Source of the DNA: an uncultured Rubellimicrobium sp.
GTDB taxonomy: Bacteria > Pseudomonadota > Alphaproteobacteria > Rhodobacterales > Rhodobacteraceae
NCBI GenBank assembly: GCA_902805995.1
Contig: CADCUU010000172.1
Coordinates: 1 to 5,652 of the forward strand
Reading direction: 5' to 3'
DNA length: 5,652 nucleotides
The notes beneath the pieces are model-generated. The model worked only from the letters and a program-made list of their open reading frames with translations, was not told the origin of the DNA and did not search any database. A program made the translations under genes and the position numbers. Below, in pieces: positions 1 through 5,652 of this stretch (the first letter of the stretch is position 1; each line of letters starts with the position of its first letter).

Positions 1-425
1 GGGGCTCTCCCGACCTCTCGGAGCCTCGCCCCACGCGATTCGTACTCGCGCGAGGTCACGGCGACGATGGGATTGGCGCCCGCCACAGCCAGGGCGCCCA
101 CGAGCAGCGCCACCACCGCCGGCCCCAGGAGCGCGCGCAGCGCCGAGCGGCCCGAGCCCCGCGTCACCACCAGCTCGGAGGAGCGGGCCAGCCCCAGGAA
201 CATGGCGATGGCTGCAATCATCACGACCAGCGGCAGGATCCCGTAAAGGCCCGAGGGCACGTTGAGCAGCGTCAGCGCCACGATCTGGCCCGCCGACTCC
301 GCCTCGTCACCGAAGCGGCGCATCTGCTCCACGAGGTCGATAAGGGCGAAGAAGCCGAAAAAGACAGCAAGGGTGGCGAGGAAGCTCCACAGGAAGCGCC
401 GCGCGAGGTAGCGGTCGAGGATCAC
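1..425 (-). CDS. lptG: LptG, LPS export ABC transporter permease (3' end beyond left edge)
   Basis: LptG pairs with LptF as the membrane part of LptB2FG, which pulls lipopolysaccharide out of the inner membrane and feeds it to the periplasmic Lpt bridge. Only the first 141 codons are visible, and no stop occurs before the left edge. The protein starts VILDRYLARRF, the usual YjgP/YjgQ family opening. It has a first membrane helix around residues 11-33, a second around 48-78, the cytoplasmic RSSELVVTRGSG segment (81-92, the coupling region that touches LptB), and a third helix around 99-117 ending in ANPIV. The periplasmic domain and last three helices lie outside. The GTG start is chosen because it follows a clear GGGAGG ribosome site by 7 bases and overlaps the lptF stop as GTGA, so translation is probably coupled to lptF. 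If ribosomes stop early in lptF, this coupling could suffer. The family call is secure from sequence pattern and position. Confidence 0.93.
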   Translation of the reverse strand, partial: MILDRYLARRFLWSFLATLAVFFGFFALIDLVEQMRRFGDEAESAGQIVALTLLNVPSGLYGILPLVVMIAAIAMFLGLARSSELVVTRGSGRSALRALLGPAVVALLVGALAVAGANPIVAVTSREYESRGARLREVGRA

Positions 426-432
426 GCCAGAA

Positions 433-438
433 CCTCCC
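433..438 (-). promoter_or_regulatory. Ribosome binding site of lptG
   Basis: The minus strand reads GGGAGG 7 bases before the GTG at 425, inside the last codons of lptF. This is a strong Shine-Dalgarno match. It decides the GTG start of lptG, which has no ATG nearby. Confidence 0.75.
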
Positions 439-886
439 GCGCCGCCTGGCGGGGCCGCGCCGCAAGCCACAGAAGCAGTGCCGCGATGCCGAAGCCCATT
501 GTGGCGGGCAGGTAGGTCAGCGGCCAGAGCGAGGCATCGTCGCGCACGGTCTGGAGCGCGGCCTGCTCCACGCCGTTGACCACGACCACGAGCACGATGG
601 CCAGAATGACCTGCCGCCAGACTCCGAAGCGACTGAAGCCGCCCAGGAGCAGCGCGCCCAGCCCGATCAGCGCCGCCACCGGCGCTAGCAGCCCCTCGGC
701 GAGGCGATCGTGCGCCTCGGCGAAGAGCGCCCCCTCGTCCTCCCCCGTTTCCTGGGCGAGCGCCGGAGTCGGGCGGAGAAGCTCCCAGGTGGACAGCTCG
801 CGCGAGCTGCGGGCCGCGGGGCCGCCCTCGGGCATCAGCGGGCCCAGGTCATAGGCGAGGTCGGCAAAGCTCGTGGCAAGGAGCCG

Positions 887-889
887 TCA
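887..889 (-). other. Premature in-frame TGA in lptF
   Basis: On the coding (minus) strand the codons read GAT-TGA-CGG. The LptF frame is open for 215 codons before this and for 154 codons after it, with family-typical protein on both sides. A single G-to-A difference on the plus strand at 889 would turn CGA into TGA. The base after the stop is C, and UGAC is known as one of the weakest stop contexts in bacteria, so some readthrough is conceivable. No selenocysteine logic applies, since arginine fits the position. Confidence 0.9.
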
Positions 890-1603
890 ATCGGCCTCCG
901 AGAGCCGCTGCACCATGCCGTCGATCATCACGAGTTGCGGCCCCTCCTCCCCCCGCACCAGATAGGCGGAGGCCGCGGTGGTGGAGACGCTTTCCTGCGC
1001 GTCGCGCGTGTCGGAGATCAGAAGCCCCCGGAGCTCCCCCTCCGGCGTCACCTCGCGGATGTAGAGCGTGAGCCCCTCGACGGGCGAGATGAACTCCCCA
1101 GCGCGCAGGAGCCGGGCGGTAGCCGTCTCCGCGATCTCGGCTTGGCGCGCCATCAGGCGACTGAGGCTCGCCGGGACCAGAACATGGGCGAGGATCGACA
1201 CGAGCACCGCGACGGTCAGCCCGAAGGCCAGCACCGGCCGCGCGAGCCGCCAGGGCGAGGCGCCGGTCGCCTGCACCACCGTGATCTCCGAGTCCCCCAT
1301 GAGCCGCGCCATGGCATAAAGCGTCGCGGCAAAGGCCGCGAGCGGCAGGACGAGCTTGACGATGGAGGGGAGCGCCAGCGCCGTGAGCTCCAGGAACACC
1401 CAGGCGGACTGCCCATCGGCGATGAGCTGGTCGAACAGCACCACGGCCCGGTTGATCCAGTACACCATGACGAGCACGAGCGAGGCCAGCCCGAAGACCG
1501 CCAGAAACTGCGACAGCAGGTATCTGTCGATCAGCCCCCCCTGTTGCCCCTCGCTCGCCTCGCTGGACGGCGATCCGCTCGTCCGCCCCTTGCTTCTTAG
1601 ACA

Positions 1604-1665
1604 CCTAGCCCGGATCCGCGGCAGGTTGAACCTTCTTCTGGCGCCTCGGTCCTCCGCGGGCTAGG
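1604..1665. repeat. 9-bp perfect inverted repeat in the lptF-pepA divergent spacer
   Basis: CCTAGCCCG at 1604-1612 is the exact reverse complement of CGGGCTAGG at 1657-1665, with 44 bases between. CCGCGG also lies at 1616-1621 and 1654-1659, so the similarity extends to 12 bases per arm if a 4-base insertion (GATC or its neighbours) is allowed on the left. Each arm holds a CTAG, a tetramer that is generally scarce in bacterial genomes. A smaller palindrome, GGTTGAACC (1624-1632), lies inside. The spacer must hold the start signals for both pepA and lptFG, so a paired operator or a looped structure is possible, but this is inference. No clear -35/-10 pair was found on either strand. Confidence 0.35.
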
Positions 1666-1695
1666 AACGGCCGGTCACGATCCGAGGATTGCCGC

Positions 1696-3168
1696 ATGAC
1701 CGAGCCCGTCTCCCTTTCCTTTGCCTCTTTCGACGCCGAGGCCCTGGCCCAGGCGGAGGGTCGGATCGCCCTTCTGGTGGAGGCCGAGGGGCGGCTGGGC
1801 GCCGAGGCGCGCAGGATCGACGCGCTGACGCGCAAGGCGGTCTCGCGACTCCTGGCCTCGCCGGGCTGGGCCAAGGCCAAGGTCGGCGAGGCCACACTCC
1901 TGTCCTTCCCAGCGGGCCTTACCGCCGAAGGGCTGGTCGTCGTCAAGGTGCCGAAGAAGCCCACCGAGGCGGAGGCGCGCAAGGCTGGCGGCGCCATCGC
2001 CAGGATGCGCGGCAAGGGTCCCCTGACCGTCGTCGCCGGCACGTTCGCGCGTCCTGAGGACCTCGCCATGGCCATCGGCCTGCGCGCCTACGACTTCGCC
2101 GAGCACAAGACGGCGCCGCGCGAGGAGGGGGGTCACGTCACCGTCCTCGTCGCGGACCCCGAGGCCGTCCGCTCCCGCGCGGCCCCGTTCGAGGCCGTGG
2201 CCTCGGGCGTCGTCCTCGCCCGCGACCTGGTGAGCGAGCCTGCGAACGTGCTCACCACCACCGAGTTCGCGCGCCGGCTGGAGGCGCTGCGCGAGACCGG
2301 CCTCGAGGTCGAGGTGCTGGAGGAGGAGGAGCTGGAGCGGCAGGGAATGCGCCTTCTCCTCGCCGTAGGGCAGGGGTCCGAGAGCCCCTCCAAGGTCGTC
2401 GTCATGCGCTGGAACGGCGGCGGCGAGGAGAAGCCCTTCGCTCTGGTGGGCAAGGGCGTGGTCTTCGACACGGGCGGCATCTCCATGAAGCCCGCGGCGG
2501 GGATGGAGGACATGACCATGGACATGGGCGGCGCCGCCGTCGTGGCCGGCGTCATGCAGACGCTGGCCCTGCGCCGCGCCCACGCCAACGTCGTGGGCCT
2601 CGTGGGCCTTGTCGAGAACATGCCCTCCGGCAACGCCACCCGCCCCGGCGACGTGGTCCGCTCCATGAAGGGCGACACGGTGGAGATCATCAACACCGAC
2701 GCCGAGGGGCGGCTCGTGCTGGCGGACCTGCTGTGGTACGCGCAGGAGCGCTTCCAACCCACCGGGATCATCAACCTCGCGACGCTGACCGGCGCCATCA
2801 TCGTGGCGCTCGGCCACGAGAACGCGGGTGTCTTCTCCAACGACGAAGCGCTGGCCGACGCGCTCCTCGCCGCCGCCCGCACCGAAGGGGAAAGTGCCTG
2901 GCGGATGCCCATGGGCGAGGCCTATGACGCCATGCTTAAGAGCCGGATCGCCGACATGAAGAACGTGGGCGGGCGCGACGGCGGCTCGATCACCGCGGCG
3001 CAGTTCATCAAGCGCTTCATCAAGGACGGCACGCCCTGGTGCCACATCGACATCGCGGGCGTGGCCTCGGTCAAGTCGGACACCACGCTCGCGCCCAAGG
3101 GAGCGACCGGCTGGGGCGTCATGGCGCTGAACCGGCTGATCGCGGACCGCTACGAGGCAAAGGCGTAA
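1696..3168 (+). CDS. pepA: Leucyl aminopeptidase PepA (M17 family)
   Basis: A cytosolic metallo-exopeptidase that removes N-terminal residues, leucine among the preferred ones, and finishes peptide breakdown. The family forms hexamers with two metal ions per active site. The 490 residues match the usual length of about 480-500. Residues 1 to about 165 are the variable N-terminal domain; the rest is the catalytic domain. All key residues of E. coli PepA are present at a constant offset of 17: metal ligands K253, D258, D276, D335 and E337, and catalytic K265 and R339. They lie in VGKGVVFDTGG (252-261), MDMGGAA (from 275) and the signature NTDAEGRL (333-340). The ATG at 1696 follows GAGG with an 8-base gap. 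In E. coli PepA also binds DNA in Xer recombination and carAB control; whether that holds here cannot be seen. It is divergent from lptF and probably cotranscribed with holC. Confidence 0.98.
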   Translation: MTEPVSLSFASFDAEALAQAEGRIALLVEAEGRLGAEARRIDALTRKAVSRLLASPGWAKAKVGEATLLSFPAGLTAEGLVVVKVPKKPTEAEARKAGGAIARMRGKGPLTVVAGTFARPEDLAMAIGLRAYDFAEHKTAPREEGGHVTVLVADPEAVRSRAAPFEAVASGVVLARDLVSEPANVLTTTEFARRLEALRETGLEVEVLEEEELERQGMRLLLAVGQGSESPSKVVVMRWNGGGEEKPFALVGKGVVFDTGGISMKPAAGMEDMTMDMGGAAVVAGVMQTLALRRAHANVVGLVGLVENMPSGNATRPGDVVRSMKGDTVEIINTDAEGRLVLADLLWYAQERFQPTGIINLATLTGAIIVALGHENAGVFSNDEALADALLAAARTEGESAWRMPMGEAYDAMLKSRIADMKNVGGRDGGSITAAQFIKRFIKDGTPWCHIDIAGVASVKSDTTLAPKGATGWGVMALNRLIADRYEAKA

Positions 3169-3186
3169 GGGCGTCCACGCCGCCCT
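3168..3186 (+). other. Small GC-rich hairpin just after the pepA stop
   Basis: AGGGCG (3168-3173, beginning with the last base of the TAA stop) pairs with CGCCCT (3181-3186) around a 7-base loop. No T-run follows, so it is not a standard intrinsic terminator. It could lower or separate holC expression from pepA, or protect the pepA message end. At this GC content a 6-bp stem can also arise by chance. Confidence 0.3.
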
Positions 3187-3214
3187 CGCGCGCCAGCCGG
3201 AGCCAGAGCAAGGG

Positions 3215-3679
3215 ATGCCCGAAGCCTTCTTCTACCAGCTCAACGGCGACTCGCCGGAGGCGGTGCTGCCGCGCATGCTCGACATGGCCCTGCAGAAGGG
3301 CTGGCGCATTGAGGTGCGGGGCGACGGCCCCGACCGCATGGAGCGGCTGGACCACGTGCTCTGGGGCCCGGGCGATGAGTTCCGGCCCCATGGCCTCGCC
3401 GGGGGTCCACACGACGCCGACCAGCCCATCCTCCTCACGGTTGGGTCCGGGACCGGTCCGCGCGACTGCCTCTTCGCGCTCGACGGCGCGCCCGTGTCGG
3501 AGGCCGAGGCTCGCGCGGCCCAGCGCGTCTGCATCGTCTTCGACGGGGCCGACCCGGAGGTACTGAACACCGCGCGCTCGCAGTGGAAGGCCCTCACCGG
3601 GGCGGGCCTCGCCGCGCGCTTCTACGTCCGCGAGGATGGCACATGGGCCCTCAGGCAGGAGCGTCCGGCGCGGGCCTGA
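3215..3679 (+). CDS. holC: DNA polymerase III chi subunit HolC
   Basis: Chi is the clamp-loader-associated subunit that contacts the C-terminal tail of single-stranded DNA-binding protein during replication. The 154-residue protein is the usual size and shows the family landmarks in order: FFYQL (5-9), KGWRIEV (28-34), LDHVLW (45-50), FRPHG (56-60), DADQPILLT (67-75), RVCIVFDGAD (104-113) and ARSQWKAL (120-127), ending in an RFYVREDG-W segment. The ATG at 3215 is preferred because it begins the conserved FYQL region. The ribosome site is weak: AAGGG touches the ATG, and GGAG lies 12 bases upstream. It starts 46 bases after pepA and likely shares its transcript, as pepA-holC do in many proteobacteria. 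Its last 29 bases overlap the end of the convergent metallopeptidase gene. Confidence 0.95.
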   Translation: MPEAFFYQLNGDSPEAVLPRMLDMALQKGWRIEVRGDGPDRMERLDHVLWGPGDEFRPHGLAGGPHDADQPILLTVGSGTGPRDCLFALDGAPVSEAEARAAQRVCIVFDGADPEVLNTARSQWKALTGAGLAARFYVREDGTWALRQERPARA

Positions 3680-4355
3680 TCCAGCGCGCCTCGTTGGCCT
3701 CAATGGCCGCGATCCGCTCCTCGGTCTTGGGATGGGTCAGCAGCCACGCCGGCGCCTGTCCCGTCCCGCTCCCTGCGAGCGCGCCCAGCTTGCGGAACAG
3801 CGACTTCTGCGGCCCGGCCCCGATTCCCGCCTTGATGAGGAGGGCGGTGGCATAGGAGTCCGCCTCATATTCGTCGCGGCGCGACAGCCCGGCCATGAGG
3901 AGCCCCACAAGCGCCTGCGCGACCCAGACCCCAAGACCGCCCAAGACCCGGCTCAGCACCAAGGCAAGGCCCATCCGCACCGCGTTCTGCCCGGTGAAGT
4001 CGATCATGCGCCGCCGCGAATGGCCCAGGGCCACATGCCCCAGCTCATGGGCGACCACGCTCGCGATCTCCTCCGCCGTGACCTTCCCGGACCGGAACCG
4101 GTCGTAGAACCCGCGCGTGAGGAAAATGCGCCCGTCATGGCTCGCTAGCCCGTTGATCATCGGCACCTCATAGAGATGCACCTTGATCCGTGGCAGGTCG
4201 AGAGCCTGCGCCAACCGCCCAAGAACCAAGCGCAACTCGGGGTCCACCAGTTCCACGGACTTGCTGTCAAGCTCCTTCGCCGTGCGCCAGGCAAGGAACC
4301 GGCCGTAAACGATCGCCCCGGCGATCATGAGGAGAAGGGGAAGGAAACGGATCAT
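3651..4355 (-). CDS. M48 family membrane-anchored zinc metallopeptidase
   Basis: A zinc endopeptidase related to HtpX/Ste24/BepA-type M48 enzymes, which typically clear or mature misfolded envelope proteins. The substrate here is unknown. An N-terminal hydrophobic helix (about 4-23, FLPLLLMIAGAIVYG) should anchor it in the inner membrane, and a second long hydrophobic stretch lies at 128-157. The zinc site is intact: HELGH at 103-107 and the third ligand E162 in RRDEYEAD. The M48 segment NGLASHDGRIFLTRG (68-82) precedes the active site, and HPKTEERIAAIE near the C-terminus is the usual M48 closing motif. At 234 residues it is shorter than HtpX (about 290), so it is a compact M48 type. No cysteine for a lipid anchor is present. 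The ATG at 4355 lacks a recognisable ribosome site; the next ATG (codon 10) would cut the membrane helix. It lies 39 bases after the small membrane gene and probably shares its operon. Confidence 0.93.
   Translation of the reverse strand: MIRFLPLLLMIAGAIVYGRFLAWRTAKELDSKSVELVDPELRLVLGRLAQALDLPRIKVHLYEVPMINGLASHDGRIFLTRGFYDRFRSGKVTAEEIASVVAHELGHVALGHSRRRMIDFTGQNAVRMGLALVLSRVLGGLGVWVAQALVGLLMAGLSRRDEYEADSYATALLIKAGIGAGPQKSLFRKLGALAGSGTGQAPAWLLTHPKTEERIAAIEANEARWIRPAPDAPA
3667..3690. terminator. Possible bidirectional hairpin at the holC / M48 shared 3' end
   Basis: GGCGCG (3667-3672) pairs with CGCGCC (3685-3690); inside, CTG (3676-3678) can pair with CAG (3682-3684) after a GGC bulge. The structure spans the holC stop codon and lies within the coding end of the M48 gene, and the stem serves both strands equally. 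There is no T-run on either side, so it would need Rho or act only as a weak block. The call is tentative. Confidence 0.28.
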
Positions 4356-4394
4356 GCCAGGGATATGGGGACCCCCGGGTTCCGCCTCAAGCTG

Positions 4395-4568
4395 TCAGCC
4401 CGCGTAGCTCCGCTCGATGAACACGAGCAAGAAGAGGCCGACGATCCCCCCCATGATGGCGCCCACGGCCGCCCACTGGAGCAGGTCCAGCCGCTTGCCG
4501 CCCCGGCGGCGAGCCCCCAAGGTGCCAAGCAGCGCGCCGATCAGAAGTCCCGACAGGGGATAGATCAT
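4395..4568 (-). CDS. Small membrane protein of 57 residues, unknown function
   Basis: The frame starts MIYPLSGLLIGALLGTLGA, has a very basic turn (ARRRGGKRLD, 19-28), then a second hydrophobic helix (about 31-51, ending GLFLLVFIERS) and a TGA stop at 4397-4395. Two short helices with glycine spacing (GLLIGALLG and GAIMGGIVG) and a positive loop suggest a hairpin in the inner membrane with both ends periplasmic by the positive-inside rule. That is inference. The evidence that it is real: a perfect GGAGG ribosome site 7 bases before the ATG, a start overlapping the upstream stop as TGATG, and a tidy fit in an otherwise unexplained 212-base gap between two genes of the same strand. I recall similar small membrane proteins in Rhodobacteraceae but cannot name a family. 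No function is proposed. Confidence 0.82.
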   Translation of the reverse strand: MIYPLSGLLIGALLGTLGARRRGGKRLDLLQWAAVGAIMGGIVGLFLLVFIERSYAG

Positions 4569-5652
4569 CAGGACTCCTCCGAGGATGTCAAAAGGCTCCG
4601 CACCTCGCCCAGCCGGCTCCGCGCCCCGTCCTCGCCCAAGCCGTAGCTTGCCCAGGCGAGGCCGTCCAGCCGTGCCGCTTCGGCATCGGAGGGCCTGGCC
4701 AGCAGGAGGAGCGCCTCGGACCGGACGAACTGCAACGTGGCGACAAGGGCCGCGTCTCCCTCCGCAAGGGCCCCGGGCAACGCCGCCGCGGCCATCTCCT
4801 CGGCCTTCCTGCCATCTCCGCGCCCGAGGGCCAACGCCGCAAGCTGCAGCCGCGCCTGCGCCGCGTAGGCTGCGGTGACCGGGGACGCATCGAAGGCACG
4901 CAACGCCGCCGAGAAGGCCACCTGGGCGGATTCCGGATCATACCCGGACTGACTGCGCCCCAGGGCCAGAAGGGCAAGGCCCCGCCCAGCCTCGCCCCGT
5001 GCCATGGCGACCGCCGCCTCTGCTGCCCGTCGCCGCTCCACACCCGGCCTGTTCCGGGACAGCGCGGCCGCGATCGCTTCGGCCCACCTCGGCGGCAGAT
5101 CCGACTCCGCCACCGCTCGCTCCCCCTGGGGATTGAGCCGCGCGAGAAGGGCGGGCAGCCGCGCCGCGACCTCCTCCTGCGTCATGCCCGGCCGCAACTC
5201 GGGCGCATGGAGGACGCGAAGCGCCAGCATGTCGAACCCGGTCAGCGTCACATGGACATTGTCGTCGTTGAACACCGAGTCCGGCAGCCGATACAGGTCA
5301 TTGAGCGGCCCGAGCGCCTGGGCGATTTCCTCGTGCAAGCAGTCGCGGATGGCTTGGGGCGCGGATCCGGCGGGGATGAAGACTGCAGCCTGATTTCGGA
5401 TAGACAGCGTGGTCCAGTCCTGGTCGGGAGTCCCGCGCTCCGCCAGGAACTCCCCCCAGGAGGACGCGCCCGGCACCACGAAGCAGGCCGCGTCGGGCAC
5501 CGTGACCGAGAACGCCGCGCGGGGAACCAATTCCACGACGATCTCCGCGTCGAACGAGGCGGTGACGCCGATGTCTAGCCCCGCCTCCACCCGGAGCCGG
5601 ACGAGAAGGGCGTCGAGGTCTGCGCGCAGCCCCACATTTACATCTCCAACCA
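4568..5652 (-). CDS. DUF2927 domain protein with helical C-terminal half (5' end beyond right edge)
   Basis: The frame is open to the right edge. The GTG at 5635 falls inside the domain with coding sequence (VGDVN) before it, so the true start lies outside. Numbering from that GTG, residues 1 to about 170 carry the DUF2927 pattern: a beta-rich lead, FIPAGSAP (87-93), DCLHEEIAQALGPLND (98-113), LPDSVFNDDN (117-126), LTGFD (131-135) and APELRPGMT (144-152). Residues about 180-350 are alanine/leucine-rich paired helices resembling a tetratricopeptide-like solenoid (NPQ... to EVRSLLTSS). Two cysteines (51 and 99) could form a disulfide if the protein is exported; the signal peptide would be outside the window. 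The family has no established function. The EExxQxxGxxN pattern sits where zincins have HExxHxxGxxH, so a fold related to metzincins but without the usual ligands is possible (inference). It is first in a leftward cluster with the 57-residue protein (TGATG overlap) and the M48 peptidase. Confidence 0.88.
   Translation of the reverse strand, partial: VGDVNVGLRADLDALLVRLRVEAGLDIGVTASFDAEIVVELVPRAAFSVTVPDAACFVVPGASSWGEFLAERGTPDQDWTTLSIRNQAAVFIPAGSAPQAIRDCLHEEIAQALGPLNDLYRLPDSVFNDDNVHVTLTGFDMLALRVLHAPELRPGMTQEEVAARLPALLARLNPQGERAVAESDLPPRWAEAIAAALSRNRPGVERRRAAEAAVAMARGEAGRGLALLALGRSQSGYDPESAQVAFSAALRAFDASPVTAAYAAQARLQLAALALGRGDGRKAEEMAAAALPGALAEGDAALVATLQFVRSEALLLLARPSDAEAARLDGLAWASYGLGEDGARSRLGEVRSLLTSSEES
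4576..4580 (-). promoter_or_regulatory. Ribosome binding site of the 57-residue membrane protein
   Basis: GGAGG on the minus strand, 7 bases before the ATG at 4568, is a full Shine-Dalgarno match embedded in the last Ser-Glu-Glu codons of the DUF2927 gene. It is the strongest ribosome site in the window and the main reason to accept the short gene. Confidence 0.8.

Larger units (their letters stand above)
422..1534 (-). pseudogene. lptF: lptF, LPS export ABC transporter permease, interrupted by an in-frame TGA and lacking an ATG start
   Basis: Read in one frame, positions 1534 to 422 encode about 370 residues, the normal LptF length. The order is: DRYLLSQFLAVFG and first helix (about 3-27), INRAVVLFDQLI, a second helix (46-74), the MGDSEITVVQATGAS coupling segment (79-93), a third helix (100-122), the periplasmic jellyroll, then three C-terminal helices and a stop at 424-422. 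The frame is broken once: codon 216 (889-887) is TGA, between LSEAD and RLLATSF. Both sides are in the same frame, so this is a substitution, not a frameshift. One C-to-T change from CGA (Arg) would explain it. The product up to the stop would lose half the jellyroll and helices 4-6. The start is also odd: homologues begin just before DRY, where this gene has CTG (1534). The GTG at 1477 would cut into helix 1. LptF is normally essential, so a sequencing error, a recent mutation or readthrough are all open. Confidence 0.88.

Noticed and set aside
422..835. A separate 137-residue gene starting at 835
   Set aside because: It is the C-terminal half of LptF (three membrane helices) in the same frame as the upstream part; no ribosome site supports independent initiation.
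887..889. TGA as a selenocysteine codon
   Set aside because: Arginine is the natural residue here, LptF is not a known selenoprotein family, and no redox motif is present.
710..1600. Open frame of 296 codons on the plus strand opposite lptF
   Set aside because: Arg/His/Gly-rich composition typical of a GC shadow, with no motifs; the opposite strand reads as LptF.
849..1604. Open frame of 251 codons from the GTG at 1604, overlapping lptF in another frame
   Set aside because: After the first 23 codons it reads lptF sequence out of frame and yields arginine/glycine-rich nonsense. It matters only as a possible N-terminal extension if the seven-G run is miscounted.
1602..1630. Candidate promoter for lptFG on the minus strand (TTCAAC, 17 bases, TAGGTG)
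   Set aside because: The -10 matches the consensus at only two positions; too weak to list as a feature.
1626..1654. Candidate -35 TTGAAC for pepA
   Set aside because: No acceptable -10 element at 16-18 bases spacing on the plus strand.
2308..2341. Purine-rich GAG repeats in pepA
   Set aside because: They encode a glutamate-rich stretch (EVLEEEELER) in the variable region of PepA; codon-level low complexity, not a separate element.
1675..3045. Open frame of 456 codons antisense to pepA
   Set aside because: It mirrors pepA codon structure; the high G/C third-position bias removes stops on the opposite strand. The protein is histidine/arginine-rich with no recognisable domain, whereas pepA has all its active-site residues.

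Overview
This is a very GC-rich window (about two thirds or more G+C by eye) with third codon positions almost always G or C. The protein sequences look like an alphaproteobacterium of the Rhodobacterales (Rhodobacteraceae type). The best pointers are the wording of LptF and of the DUF2927 protein, and the gene order lptG-lptF / pepA-holC. Genus or species cannot be assigned from this sequence alone.

Left part (1-1534, minus strand): the lipopolysaccharide export permease pair lptF-lptG, transcribed leftward and joined by a 4-base GTGA overlap. Only the first 141 codons of lptG are inside the window. lptF appears broken. An in-frame TGA at 889-887 falls in the middle of an otherwise continuous LptF reading frame, and the gene has no ATG at the expected start (a CTG sits there). 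A 161-base spacer (1535-1695) then separates lptF from the divergent pepA. It carries a perfect 9-bp inverted repeat and no convincing promoter.

Middle (1696-3679, plus strand): pepA, a complete M17 leucyl aminopeptidase with all metal ligands and catalytic residues. It is followed 46 bases later by holC, the chi subunit of DNA polymerase III. The core lptG-lptF / pepA-holC arrangement is also known from Escherichia coli, so this is an old neighbourhood linking outer-membrane biogenesis, peptide turnover and the replisome.

Right part (3651-5652, minus strand): a tight leftward cluster. In transcription order it holds a DUF2927 protein (5' end outside the window), a 57-residue membrane protein starting at the overlapping TGATG, and an M48-type zinc metallopeptidase anchored in the membrane. 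The M48 gene runs tail-to-tail into holC with a 29-base overlap. The cluster looks like a cell-envelope protein module, but the roles of the DUF2927 and 57-residue proteins are unknown.

There are no tRNA or rRNA genes, insertion sequences, CRISPR arrays or phage features. Apart from the damaged lptF this is ordinary chromosomal core sequence. The items most worth a second look are the lptF stop, the unlisted small membrane protein, and the degenerate zincin-like motif in the DUF2927 protein.
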